Position numbers and translations under genes: made by a program. Below, piece by piece: positions 27,172-36,065 of a stretch of DNA of 64,000 nt; position 1 is the stretch's first letter; each line of letters starts with the position of its first letter. Under the pieces are notes generated by a model, which searched no databases, had not been told where the DNA came from, and saw nothing but the letters and a program-made list of their open reading frames with translations. Source of the DNA: Streptomyces sp. MMG1533 (GTDB taxonomy: Bacteria > Actinomycetota > Actinomycetes > Streptomycetales > Streptomycetaceae). Location: assembly GCF_001279775.1 (NCBI RefSeq), contig NZ_LGDG01000167.1, positions 1-64,000 of the forward strand, written 5' to 3'.

Positions 27172-28016
27172 CACTTCTCCTTCAGCCGCTGCTCGATGCG
27201 CGTCAGCATCTGAGCCAGGGCCTTGCTGCCCAGTTGTTCGAGTTCCTGCGCGGTGTTCCCGGCCCCGCCCGTCACGGAGACGGACACGACGACCGTGCCC
27301 AGCCGGGCGACCATCCACCGGTACGGCTGCGCGACACCGTCGTTCTCGACGTACTCGCCGGCTTCGAGGACGGAGTCGTCGGCGTACTCCTGCTCGCGGG
27401 CGCCGAAGGGGGTGCCGAGCGACATCAGACCCGTGATCCGCTCGCCGGACCGGGGCCGCTGCTCCGGGCAGCGCAGCACCTCTTCGAGGGTGGTGCTCAG
27501 TTGTTCGTCGGCGCCCAGGGCCGAGGCATGCACGGTGGAGACGGCCGTCACCGTGACCGCGCCCTTGCCTGAGCCGGCCGGCAGCCGACTGTAGCGGGAC
27601 GTGCTCGCCAGCACCCCGCTTGGGAGCTTCTCGCGCTGCCAGCTGCAGTTCTCGTTCAGCACGGCCCAGGTGCCCGGCGTACTCTCGGCCGGACGCCGGG
27701 CGACGAAACCCCGGCCCCAGTCGTCCGGGGAGAGTGCGACGGACTCGGCCAGCCGGCGCCCGTCGTTCGAGGTCCGGGGGACGAGAGAGGCATCGGGCGT
27801 GAAGACCGAAGACGCGGCGGACGAGCCGCCCGACGGGGGCGCCCCGGCGCCCGGCGAAGCACTGGCCGAAGCGCTCGGAGAGGCACTTGCCGAGGTCGGA
27901 CCGCTCTGCCGGGAAGGCCCGTCGTCCGTCCCCTGGTCCGAACACCCGGCCAGCAGAGTCCCCGCCACCAGCAAGGTCACCCAACTGCCCCGTATTCCAT
28001 GGGCGTTGTCTGTCAC
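27171..28016 (-). CDS. Putative lipoprotein encoded first in the receptor-kinase operon
   Basis: The 281-residue protein has a lipoprotein signal (VTLLVAGTLLAGCS), then a Ser/Ala/Pro-rich low-complexity spacer of about 45 residues, then a folded domain with two cysteines (NENCSWQ, LRCPEQ). It begins with GTG. The coupled operon lipoprotein-kinase-kinase suggests a cell-surface partner of the kinases, for example a ligand-delivery or inhibitory protein. No named domain is recognised. Confidence 0.8.
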   Translation of the reverse strand: MTDNAHGIRGSWVTLLVAGTLLAGCSDQGTDDGPSRQSGPTSASASPSASASASPGAGAPPSGGSSAASSVFTPDASLVPRTSNDGRRLAESVALSPDDWGRGFVARRPAESTPGTWAVLNENCSWQREKLPSGVLASTSRYSRLPAGSGKGAVTVTAVSTVHASALGADEQLSTTLEEVLRCPEQRPRSGERITGLMSLGTPFGAREQEYADDSVLEAGEYVENDGVAQPYRWMVARLGTVVVSVSVTGGAGNTAQELEQLGSKALAQMLTRIEQRLKEK

Positions 28017-28094
28017 TCAGTCCCCTCAACACCGTTCGTGCCGTCCGACGCCTCGAACGTAGACGGCTGAGAGAGAAGGGACCTCAGTAGAAAC

Positions 28095-28110
28095 ACGTAG
28101 TCGGCTACGT
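28095..28110. promoter_or_regulatory. ACGTAG-TCGG-CTACGT palindrome upstream of the kinase operon
   Basis: A 16-bp inverted repeat with 6-bp perfect arms lies about 80 bp before the GTG of the lipoprotein gene. A related ACGTAGACGG occurs nearer the gene. This is a candidate operator for the operon. The rest of 28017-28473 shows no supportable gene. Confidence 0.5.
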
Positions 28111-28473
28111 ATTCCGCAGGAGTGTTCCGCAGGCCGGGGGCACTCTCGATCGACGCTCACGGCGCTCGACACCGGGACGAGGACAGTCGCGGTCGGCGCC
28201 AACGCGCCCGCGGACACGCACAGCAACCGTTCGCAGAAGACGATCGCCGAGAACCAGGCCGTTGCATGCCTGCGGTCGTTCGCCTCACGTCGATCGGCCG
28301 AGCGCAGTCCGATGGCGCCGAACCGCTCAACCATCACGCCCGGCTCCGGCGGGGCGCATCGCGCTCCAGGTGCCGGCCCAAAGGGTCCGGCGGTGCTGTG
28401 CTGCCCTCGGCCGGTGCTCGTGGACAGTGGTCGGCCCTGTGTTGCAAGAGCACGGCCGCCGCCGGACGCGGGT

Positions 28474-29397
28474 TCAGCTGACGCGTACGGGCAGGCTCCG
28501 GAAACCGCGGGTGATGTTGTTCAGGGCGCGGACCGGCTCGTCGGCGAGTTCGATCCGCCGTACGCGGGCGGCCAGAGCGTTGAGGACGGCGTGCACTTCG
28601 AGGCGGGCGAGGCCCTGGCCGGCACAGGCGTGGTTGCCGTAGCCGAAGGCGAGGTGGTCGACGGGGTTGCGGCGGATGTCGAAGCGGTCGGGGGCCGGGA
28701 AGTGGCGCTCGTCGCGGTTGGCGGCGCCGTAGCTGTGCAAAACACGCGCGCCGGACGGGATGACGACACCCTCGCCGAGGTCGACGTCCCGGGTGCTGAC
28801 GCGGGAGAAGACCTGGATCGGGCTCTCCAGCCGGACGATCTCGTTGAAGGCGGCGGGCACCAACGACGTTTCCGAGCACAGCAGTTCCCACTGCTCGGGG
28901 TGGCGGGCGAACAGCCACATGGCGCTGGAGAGGGCGCTGATGGTGGTGTCGAACGCGGCCACGACATAGCCCGCGAGCAGGCCGATGGCGCCTTCGACGG
29001 GGATCTGCCCCGCCCTGTGGGCCTCCAGCATGGTCCAGCCGAACCCGCCCGGCACGAGGTTCTCCTCGGCGACGACCTGGGCGAGATGGCCCATGAGCGC
29101 CTCGACCTTCGGTACTGAGGCCGCCGTACGGGGGCAAGCCGGGCCTGAGCAGTCGAACCAGCCCGCGGCCATGTCGAGCAGTTGGTCGCGGCCCTCCGCG
29201 GGCCAGCCGATCAGGTCCGTGATCACGTGGACGGGGAGGTCCTGGGCCAGGTCCGTCACGGCGTCGAAGGAACCCCGTGCCACCAGGCCATCGGCCAGTT
29301 GCTCGGCCCGCCGGTCGATGTCCTCGGCGACGGGGCGCAGCGCGCGGGGGGAGAGCCGGTCGGTCAACAGCCTGCGTTGCTCATTGCTGACTGCCGC
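28474..29397 (-). pseudogene. Cytochrome P450, N-terminally truncated
   Basis: About 300 residues show the P450 C-terminal two thirds: I-helix VVAAFDTTIS, ExxR in NEIVRLESP, and the heme-binding FGYGNHACAGQG. The N-terminal roughly 100 residues, including the B-C region, are missing. In frame, the homology begins at NEQRRLLTDRLSPRALRP and stops at the TAG that ends the tfoX-like gene, so the 5' part was lost at that junction. A TTG at 29365-29367 could start a shorter product, but a working P450 is unlikely. Confidence 0.75.
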
Positions 29398-29400
29398 TCG

Positions 29401-29730
29401 CTATTTGGGCGGCAGGCTCGATGCGAAGATGCGTCCCTTGTTGATCCACTCGTCGAGGACGTCGTCCTCCGTGAGCGCGGTTCCGGCGACGAGGATCCAG
29501 CCGCGCATCGGGCGGCCGGTCATGTCGAAGACGCGTGTGCCGGGCTGGGCCAGGGCCGCCTCCGTGTCGTCAGGACCGACTCGCACCATCAGATCGTCGC
29601 CGCTCACGCCCACGGCCATGTTGCCGTGGTGCAGGAAGGCGATTCCCCCGAACATGTGCTTCTCCGTGACGTCCGGATCAGGGGCCAGCCGTTGTCTGAT
29701 CCGTTCAGCCAGTCCTTCGTCGTACGCCAT
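29401..29730 (-). CDS. TfoX/Sxy N-terminal domain-like protein
   Basis: The 109-residue protein shows the TfoX_N pattern: EGLAERIRQRLAPD, EKHMFGGIAFLHHGNMAVGV, LMVRVGPDD and GRPMRGWILVAG. The family includes the competence regulator Sxy, but stand-alone actinobacterial members have no assigned role. The ATG is preceded by AGGAGG. It is next to an SRPBCC gene, a pairing seen often in actinobacteria. It abuts the truncated P450 frame at its stop codon. Confidence 0.85.
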   Translation of the reverse strand: MAYDEGLAERIRQRLAPDPDVTEKHMFGGIAFLHHGNMAVGVSGDDLMVRVGPDDTEAALAQPGTRVFDMTGRPMRGWILVAGTALTEDDVLDEWINKGRIFASSLPPK

Positions 29731-30186
29731 GCAGGTTCCTCCTGGTGTCCGGTGAGTCTCTGCTTGAGGTCGCGCAGGTCCTTGCTGATGGAGGAGCGGA
29801 CCTGTCGGGTCAGGGGGCGCCGCCGGCCGGTGGATGCCGCCTTCGCCGCCCCTTACGCGAATGCGGGCGGTGGTGCCATGCGCGTGCGACTCGAAGGTGT
29901 ACGTGACGTGCATGGGCATCGGGCCGGCCACGGAGATCATGTCCAGCAGGTGGGGCGGTTCGTACGCGGTCCCACGCAGCACGTGGTCGATGCGTCGGCC
30001 GAGGAAGTACGCCGTGCGGGTGGTCCCGGTGCCCGTACCGAAGCCCCCTTCGTCCGCTTTCCGGGTCAGCTCTGCGGTGCGGACGCGCTGGGTCCACTCG
30101 GCGTCATGGCGCCGGTCCAAGGCGTACTCGGCCACCTGTACGGGCGGGAGCGGGATCACGCTCGCGGCGGAAACGTCGATCGTCAT
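29731..30186 (-). pseudogene. SRPBCC-family protein with a one-base frameshift
   Basis: From the ATG at 30186 the frame gives a convincing SRPBCC N-terminal part (VSAASVIPLPPVQVAEYALD, HVTYTFESHAHGTTARIRV). It then turns into proline-rich nonsense and runs in frame, without a stop, into the TfoX gene. The expected C-terminal helix (TRQVRSSISKDLRDLKQRLT) is present in another frame. The change falls at a run of five Gs (29813-29817), where removing one base restores the fold. This is either a true mutation or an assembly error. Confidence 0.7.
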
Positions 30187-30405
30187 GGCGCTACTGCCTT
30201 GTCCTCGACCGGCCGGGATCCAGGGCCACCAGCTCCATCCAGGATCCTCGAGGCGGGAGGCGAGCGCTAGCGCACGACGAGTTGTCGGGCGCTCCTGGAA
30301 CCCCCCGTGTGCCGGTGCGTCGCAGTGGGACAGCGCGCGGTTTCCGCGAGACGCTGCCGCTGGCACCGCCCCTTGTCCCTTCCGCTCTCCTCCCCGGAGT
30401 CCGCC

Positions 30406-31143
30406 ATGGCAGCACCGCCCGCCCCGTCCACTGAGGACGGTTACCGCTTCGACGACCTGCGCGCGCTCTTCATCAACTGCACGCTCAAGCCGTCCCCCCA
30501 GCTCAGCCACACCCAGGGACTCATCGACAAGAGCCGGGCGATCATGGACGCGCGCGGGGTGACCACGGAGCTCGTCCGCGCGGTCGACCAGGACATCGCG
30601 CCGGGCGTCTACCCCGACATGACCGAACACGGCTTTGCCACCGACGCCTGGCCCGGGCTGTTCGAGCAGGTGATGGCCGCGGACATCCTGGTACTGGCCG
30701 GGCCCATCTGGCTGGGCGACAACAGCTCAGTCACCAAGCAGGTCATCGAGCGTCTGTACAGCTGCTCCAGCCTGCTCAACTCCCAGGGACAGTACGCATA
30801 CTACGGACGGGTCGGAGGGTGCCTGATCACCGGCAACGAGGACGGCGTCAAGCACTGTGCCATGAACGTCCTCTACAGCCTGCAGCACCTCGGCTACACC
30901 ATCCCGCCGCAGGCGGACGCGGGCTGGATCGGCGTCGCTGGGCCCGGCCCCTCGTACCTGGACCCCGGTTCGGGCGGCCCGGAGAACGACTTCACCAACC
31001 GCAACACCGCCTTCATGACCTGGAACCTGATGCACCTGGCGGCCATGCTCAAACGGGCCGGAGGCGTTCCGGCCCACGGCAACCAGCGCACGGAGTGGGA
31101 CGCCGGCTGCCGGCCGGGCGCGGACAACCCCGAGCATCGCTGA
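30406..31143 (+). CDS. Flavodoxin-like NAD(P)H-dependent oxidoreductase
   Basis: The 245-residue protein opens with a flavodoxin-like strand and loop (LRALFINCTLKPSPQLSHTQ) as in FMN-dependent reductases. It has the middle motif ADILVLAGPIWLGDNSSVTK and the third-strand segment GRVGGCLITGNEDG. Such enzymes reduce quinones, iron or azo compounds with FMN. It stands alone; the 220 bp upstream to the divergent SRPBCC gene may hold its promoter. The ATG fits the family start, with GGAG upstream. Confidence 0.82.
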   Translation: MAAPPAPSTEDGYRFDDLRALFINCTLKPSPQLSHTQGLIDKSRAIMDARGVTTELVRAVDQDIAPGVYPDMTEHGFATDAWPGLFEQVMAADILVLAGPIWLGDNSSVTKQVIERLYSCSSLLNSQGQYAYYGRVGGCLITGNEDGVKHCAMNVLYSLQHLGYTIPPQADAGWIGVAGPGPSYLDPGSGGPENDFTNRNTAFMTWNLMHLAAMLKRAGGVPAHGNQRTEWDAGCRPGADNPEHR

Positions 31144-31210
31144 GCCGGACCGGGAGCCCAGCGCTGCCGACCCCCGTGCGCTGCGGGGTGCGGGGCGGCC
31201 GCCCGTTTGC

Positions 31211-31256
31211 GTCGAGTGGGAGAGCAACGGTCGAGTGCGAGAGCAACGGGAGGCTC
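31211..31256. repeat. Tandem 19-bp repeat ending in a hairpin between convergent genes
   Basis: GTCGAGTG(G/C)GAGAGCAACGG occurs at 31211-31230 and again at 31230-31249 (19 of 20 identical). The second copy forms a GAGAGC...GCTCTC stem with the following bases. It lies between the ends of the flavodoxin-like and molybdoenzyme genes and probably works as a terminator. Confidence 0.6.
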
Positions 31257-31313
31257 TCCGACCCGTGACCAGGGCCCCCGACGTGCTCGGGGCCGGGTAG
31301 CCGAGCCGTGCGG

Positions 31314-32444
31314 TCAGGCGGTATCAGTGGGGTCGGGGCAGAACACCGGCACCCGCTGGACGAGGTTGTTGGCGAACCCTCCTCGGTTCCAGGGCTGTTC
31401 CAGTGGCTGGGTGTTCCCCGCCTCGTCATGGGCGCGGGCGCTCAGGACATGGTCGCCGGGGTCGGCGGACCACATGGCGGACCACCGGCGCCACGCCCAT
31501 CGGTGTCCCTGATCCGGATCGAGTACGGCCCTGTGCCACGTCACGCCGTCGTCCGTGCTCACCTCCACCGATGTCACCGGGGCGCGTCCCGACCAGGCCC
31601 GCCCCTCCAACAGGACCGAGCCCGGCGTGACCACCCGCGTCCGGGACATGAAGTCGGGAAAGCCCGGCGGGATCAGGAGTGCCCTGGGAGCGATACGGGT
31701 GACCGGCTCGCCCGCCTCCTCGGGTGCCTGCCTGATCCGGTAGGCCACGGACTGCTGGAAGCCGGTGAAAGCGGTGTCGACGACCTTGATGTCACACAGC
31801 CACTTCACCTGGGCCATGCCGTACCAGCCAGGCACCACAAGGCGCAGCGGGCTGCCGTGCTGGGGCGGCAGAGGTGCGCCGTTCATCGCGTAGGCCACCA
31901 GGACCTCGGGCTCGTCGCCCGTGGCGACATCGAGCGGAAGGCCGCGCTGGTAGTCCTGCTCGACACCGCGCTCCACGCCGTGGTCCGCCCCGGTGAACAC
32001 GACGTCGACCGCGTCGGACTCGACACCGGCCTCGTCGAGGAGCAGACGCAGGGGTACTCCCGTCCAGTCCGCCGTGCCGACGGCTTCGACCAGCCACGGC
32101 TGGCTCACCGGCCTCGGCGACAGCAGGGCCCTGCCGTTGCCCGCGCACTCCATCGTCACGCGTGTGGTGACCGCGGGGTAGGCGCGCAGTTGCGCCGAGG
32201 TCAGGCTGAGCTCGCGCCGTACGCGACCGCTCACCGTCAGCCGCGGGCCGGCTTCGTCCGGAACGTGGGGGATGTCGTAGTGCGTCAGGACGTAGTGCAG
32301 GCCGGGCGGGGTGACGTCGTAGCGCATGGCCTCCAGCGGCAGGCCGTGATTGCGGGCGGCCAGTGCCAGTTCGTCCTGCCCCAGGCCCTCGCCGGACGAG
32401 GCCAGCCGGGCGGGGGTGCTCATGTCGGCGAGTCGACGCCTCAT
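31314..32444 (-). CDS. Sulfite oxidase-type molybdopterin oxidoreductase
   Basis: The 376-residue protein has a sulfite-oxidase catalytic domain with the molybdenum-coordinating cysteine in TMECAGNGR, a GSPLRLVVPGWYGMAQVKW segment, and the C-terminal Mo-co dimerisation domain (VTSVEVSTDDGVTWHRA). There is no signal peptide, Tat motif or heme domain, so it is probably a cytoplasmic enzyme. Whether it oxidises sulfite or another oxo-acceptor is not visible. The ATG at 32444 is one choice; an in-frame GTG at 32468 or ATG at 32399 is possible. Confidence 0.87.
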   Translation of the reverse strand: MRRRLADMSTPARLASSGEGLGQDELALAARNHGLPLEAMRYDVTPPGLHYVLTHYDIPHVPDEAGPRLTVSGRVRRELSLTSAQLRAYPAVTTRVTMECAGNGRALLSPRPVSQPWLVEAVGTADWTGVPLRLLLDEAGVESDAVDVVFTGADHGVERGVEQDYQRGLPLDVATGDEPEVLVAYAMNGAPLPPQHGSPLRLVVPGWYGMAQVKWLCDIKVVDTAFTGFQQSVAYRIRQAPEEAGEPVTRIAPRALLIPPGFPDFMSRTRVVTPGSVLLEGRAWSGRAPVTSVEVSTDDGVTWHRAVLDPDQGHRWAWRRWSAMWSADPGDHVLSARAHDEAGNTQPLEQPWNRGGFANNLVQRVPVFCPDPTDTA

Positions 32445-32496
32445 GCCCTGATTATCCTCTTCCCTCACCGATCGTGCATGGGTGGAGGGAAGACAA

Positions 32497-32513
32497 GCGG
32501 ACTTTGAGTCCGC
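32497..32513. promoter_or_regulatory. GCGGACT-TTG-AGTCCGC inverted repeat between divergent genes
   Basis: Perfect 7-bp arms lie around a 3-bp centre, 53 bp before the molybdoenzyme start and 213 bp before the MFS gene. This is either an operator for the divergent pair or a small hairpin. Nothing else is supportable in 32445-32725. Confidence 0.35.
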
Positions 32514-32725
32514 CCCAGCCCGGAAGAGACGGCACCCACAGACACGGGGTCCCCATCAGCAAGCTGAACCGCACGGAACCCGCACGTGGGCTCCCTTCGT
32601 GACGTGGCCGGCGTTCGAGTTCCGCACGGGATTCGTTCAGTTCTGGCAGCCGCGCCTCGGAGGGGCGCGACTGCTCCGCGAAAACCACTTGAGGCGTCCT
32701 GCACGCGCTGGCACGGTGGCCCCTT

Positions 32726-34018
32726 GTGCCTGCAGCGGATGCGCCAGAGAGTCGAGATCGTGAACCAGTTGAAAGGGCCGCGTCACCGGCATCCAGTACT
32801 GGCCTCGCGTCCGGGCGGCTGCTCCGCTCCGCTGCTTTCCGATGGTTTCTGGGCGGCCAGTCGATCTCCATGGCCGGCAGTGCCATGTCGCCGGTCGCCC
32901 TGGCCTTCGGCGTCTTGGAGCTCACCGACAGTGCGGCCTGGCTGTCGGCGGTCACCACTGCGGCCTTGGTCCCGATGGTCGCGACGCTCCTCCTCGGCGG
33001 CGGCATCGCCGACCGCTACCGGCGCGACACCGTGCTGTGCCTCACCAGCCTGGGCGCCGGCCTCACCCAGGTCGGCGTCGCCTTCCTCCTCCTGGCACAC
33101 CAGCACCCGGCGCTTTTGCTGCCGCTGTCTGCCCTCAACGGCATCTTTCAGGGACTGACCAAGCCTGCGTTGCGCGGCATCGTCTCGAATCTGGCGGCCG
33201 GCCGCGGCCTGCAGCAGGCCAGCTCCCTGGTGGCGTCCGTCAGGAACGCCACTCGGATCCTTGGCCCGACCGCAGCCGGCCTGATGACCGCTTGCGTCGG
33301 AGGCGGCTGGGCGATCGCCGCGGATGCCGTGTCCTTCCTCCTGGCGGCCGCCTTCTTCGCTCGGATGTCGCTGCCCGACCTGCCACCGCGTACCGAGGAC
33401 GGCCCGACGATGCTCGGCGAACTGCGGGAGGGCTGGAGCTACTTCAGCTCCAAATCGTGGATCTGGACGGTGACGTTGGCCTTTGCCGTCTTCAACGCCG
33501 TCAACATGGGTGTCTGGCAGATCCTGGGCCCGGTGATCGCGAACGGCACGATCGGTGCTGAGGGCTGGGGACTGGTGCTGAGCGCGCGCGGTGTCGGGGC
33601 ACTGCTGGCCAGTGTGGTGATGGTGAAGCTGACGGTGCGCCGGCCGATGGCGCCGGCGCTGTCCTCGATGTCGCTGGCCGCCGTCCCGTTGATCCTGCTC
33701 GGCGCCGGCGTGAACGCATTCTGGCTGGCTGCGGCGGCATTCGTGGCGGGAGTGGTCTCGGAGTTCTTCACGGTCGTGTGGGAGACCGTCTGCAACACCC
33801 ACGTCCCGGAGCGGCTGCTCTCCCGGGTCGGCGCCCACGACGAGTTCTGGTCGTTCGTGCCTATCCCCGTTGGCCAGCTGTCCACGCCCTTCCTCGCCGC
33901 GGCGTTCGGAACGGCGGTGGTCGCCGTGACCGGCGGCTGGGTGGCGGCGGTGGCGATGCTGGTGCCGTTACTGGTTCCGTCACTTCGGAGAATCGAGATC
34001 AACCGGAACGACGATTGA
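32726..34018 (+). CDS. MFS transporter, EntS/MFS_3-like exporter
   Basis: The 430-residue protein has about 12 hydrophobic segments. The first loop is FRWFLGGQSISMAGSAMSPVALAFGV, with the loop motif GGGIADRYRRD, and a central loop LREGWSYFSSKSWIW typical of the MFS_3 exporters. The family exports siderophores, macrolides or other drugs. It starts with GTG, but no strong ribosome site is seen, so the N-terminal 20 residues are uncertain. There is no biosynthetic neighbour. Confidence 0.85.
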   Translation: MPAADAPESRDREPVERAASPASSTGLASGRLLRSAAFRWFLGGQSISMAGSAMSPVALAFGVLELTDSAAWLSAVTTAALVPMVATLLLGGGIADRYRRDTVLCLTSLGAGLTQVGVAFLLLAHQHPALLLPLSALNGIFQGLTKPALRGIVSNLAAGRGLQQASSLVASVRNATRILGPTAAGLMTACVGGGWAIAADAVSFLLAAAFFARMSLPDLPPRTEDGPTMLGELREGWSYFSSKSWIWTVTLAFAVFNAVNMGVWQILGPVIANGTIGAEGWGLVLSARGVGALLASVVMVKLTVRRPMAPALSSMSLAAVPLILLGAGVNAFWLAAAAFVAGVVSEFFTVVWETVCNTHVPERLLSRVGAHDEFWSFVPIPVGQLSTPFLAAAFGTAVVAVTGGWVAAVAMLVPLLVPSLRRIEINRNDD

Positions 34019-34398
34019 TCCCCAGAGGTGGAAGGGCGGCAGCCCGGCGAGCAGGCCGGGTAGGTGCTCGAAGGGGGCTGCCCTGCCTTCACCGAGGGCC
34101 TCTTCGGAGTCGTCCACCGTCGGCGCGTACTACGCCAGTCCTCGACTGTCCGGGCCTGGGAGGGCCATCGCTGCCCGCGCCGGGAGGGTGGGCGGTGCGC
34201 ATCTCCGGTGCCGCAGCGGCGTCTTGGGCCGGCGGGCGCGTGCACCGTGCTGGGCAGGTGCTGCGGGGCGCTACACTTGACCTTGAGCTGGTCGCCGGAA
34301 CTTCCGGTGTCCGAACTGTGCGTTGGTGGTCCAAGGAAAGACGTCCCGCTTCCTGCGGGGAGATGCAGGTGCAAGGCCTGCCCGGCGCTCTGTGTTGC

Positions 34399-34434
34399 GG
34401 ATCCCGCCCTCGAATACCCGTGGGGGCGGGATCC
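34399..34434. terminator. Strong hairpin, possible terminator of an untranslated RNA
   Basis: The 11-bp perfect stem GGATCCCGCCC/GGGCGGGATCC with a 14-nt loop lies about 380 bp after the MFS gene and far from any other gene end. The preceding 150 bp contain further short hairpins and no convincing ORF, so a small RNA ending here is possible. It may instead be a distant terminator. Confidence 0.4.
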
Positions 34435-34481
34435 GTTGCGTGGGGCGGGCTGCTCGCCGCGAGTGGTACGCGACAGTCTCG

Positions 34482-34521
34482 CTGCCGGGCTGCCGGGCTG
34501 CCGGGCTGCCGGGCTGCCGGG
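34482..34521. repeat. Five tandem copies of CTGCCGGG
   Basis: Five exact 8-bp units lie in the gene-free interval 34019-34724. No function is evident. Confidence 0.9.
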
Positions 34522-34724
34522 CACCGAAATCCGGGACCTGCCCCTCACCCAGCGATCACCGTCCCTGACGACAAACCGGACCCGCAGACCGACCTCGCTC
34601 GCGCACGAAGAGCCGATAACGCATCCGGGTTCACTCGCCGGGGGCGCGATATGCGTCACCGCTGAAGACCGTGTCGCAGATGTCCCGGCCGCCACTGATC
34701 CTGTTTGCAGATCGCCATTCGGCT

Positions 34725-35015
34725 CTACTGGAGGCGGACGGCCATCTCCACGGCCACCTCGTCACCCGCCGAGAGGCCCTGCGGCTTGCGCACAGCGTTT
34801 TTGAGCGGCAGCAGGTAGCCGCCCTGCCTGGGGAAGAGCGACGTTGTGAAGGCAACCTCGCCGATCCGGGCCTCGACCGGGATCACGCCCCAACCGTACG
34901 TGGCCATCGCGGCCACCTCGCGGATGTCGGCGGACTCCTCGTCCGGGACGGGGACGAAGTAATACGGCGACGGCCCGCGCCATTCGATCACCCGGCCGGA
35001 GAAGACGAACTCCAT
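34725..35015 (-). CDS. DUF1905 domain protein
   Basis: The 96-residue protein covers one DUF1905 domain (EFVFSGRVIEWRGPSPYYFVPVP, GWGVIPVEARIGEVAFTTSLFP, GGYLLPLKNAVRKPQGL). The family has an unknown role. The ATG at MEFVFSG is preferred because homology begins there. It is divergent from the APH-fold gene with 144 bp between. Confidence 0.88.
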   Translation of the reverse strand: MEFVFSGRVIEWRGPSPYYFVPVPDEESADIREVAAMATYGWGVIPVEARIGEVAFTTSLFPRQGGYLLPLKNAVRKPQGLSAGDEVAVEMAVRLQ

Positions 35016-35159
35016 GAGGTCAGTGTCCTTCCTCAATGACGGCCAGGTCGCGCTCAGCGTACATGCGGTGCCACCACTCCTCGTTGAGGCCGTCCTGCAG
35101 GCAAGGTTGCGCGACAGAAATGGGTTGCAGTTGAAGATCGTGACGCGGATGCTCCCACC

Positions 35160-36065
35160 ATGAAGATGCATGCCAACCAGCTGACGGTGTCACCTGAGAC
35201 GGTGCGCATGTTGGTAGAGGAGCAGTTTCCTGAGTGGCGGAGCCTGCCAGTCAGGAGCATCGCGGCGCAGGGTACGGTCAACGCCATCTTCCGTATTGGC
35301 GATCGGTTCGCAGCCCGATTCCCTCTTGAGTCCGCAGACGTCGAGTCGACTCGGCGCTGGCTGGAGTCCGAAGCGGAAGCGGCTCGCGAGCTGGCAGGTC
35401 GCACGCGTTTCCCCACGCCCGAGCCGGTCGCGCTTGGTGAACCTGGGGCAGGTTACCCGCTTCCGTGGTCGGTGCAGACGTGGCTGCCCGGGGTCGTGGC
35501 CGCCAACGAGGACCCAGGCGAATCGTCTGCGTTTGCGCGTGACTTGGCCGATCTCATCGGCGACCTGCGCGCGATCGACACGCATGGCCGCACGTTCGCC
35601 GGCACAGGTCGAGGAGGCGACCTGCGGTCCCATGACGCGTGGATGGAGACCTGTTTCAGACACAGTGAGCAACTCCTGGATGTCCCTCGGCTGCGCCGTA
35701 TCTGGGCAACTTTGCGTGAACTGCCGCGAGGTGCAGCTGAGGACGCCATGGCCCATTGCGATCTGATTCCTGGCAACGTGCTCGTGTCCGCCGGTCGGCT
35801 TGCGGGGATTCTCGACGTCGGCGGCTTCGGGCCGGCTGACCCTTCGCTGGATCTTGTGAGTGCGTGGCATTTGCTCGAGGCCGGGCCGCGGCAGGTGCTC
35901 CGTGATCGCCTGGGTAGCGACGACCTTGAATGGGAGCGAGGCAAGGCGTGGGCTTTCGCTCAAGCGATGGGGTTGGTCTGGTACTACGTCAAAAGCAACC
36001 CGGTCATGAGCCGGACGGGTCAACGATCCTTGGAACGTATCCTGGCGGACAAGTCGCTCACGTGA
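35160..36065 (+). CDS. APH-fold phosphotransferase (aminoglycoside phosphotransferase family)
   Basis: The 301-residue protein has the APH nucleotide site with QGTVNAIFRIGDRFAARFPL, the catalytic loop HCDLIPGNVLV and the metal motif DVGGFGPADPSLDLV (Gly-Gly after Asp-Val). It resembles aminoglycoside and macrolide phosphotransferases, but the family also includes homoserine and fructosamine kinases, so resistance is not shown. Its GC content looks lower than its neighbours, which hints at horizontal transfer. Confidence 0.85.
   Translation: MKMHANQLTVSPETVRMLVEEQFPEWRSLPVRSIAAQGTVNAIFRIGDRFAARFPLESADVESTRRWLESEAEAARELAGRTRFPTPEPVALGEPGAGYPLPWSVQTWLPGVVAANEDPGESSAFARDLADLIGDLRAIDTHGRTFAGTGRGGDLRSHDAWMETCFRHSEQLLDVPRLRRIWATLRELPRGAAEDAMAHCDLIPGNVLVSAGRLAGILDVGGFGPADPSLDLVSAWHLLEAGPRQVLRDRLGSDDLEWERGKAWAFAQAMGLVWYYVKSNPVMSRTGQRSLERILADKSLT

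Noticed and set aside
28026..28337. A 103-codon minus-strand ORF upstream of the kinase operon
   Set aside because: No domain, no ribosome site, and it covers the palindromic operator region.
34369..34395. Cobalamin-riboswitch-like string (GGTGCAAGGCC)
   Set aside because: The box-like match is short, the other conserved elements and the C-rich end are missing, and no B12-related gene follows.
33778..34665. Plus-strand ORFs overlapping and following the MFS gene
   Set aside because: They continue as shadow of the MFS gene into repeat-rich DNA; composition is Arg/Gly/Pro-rich without a fold.
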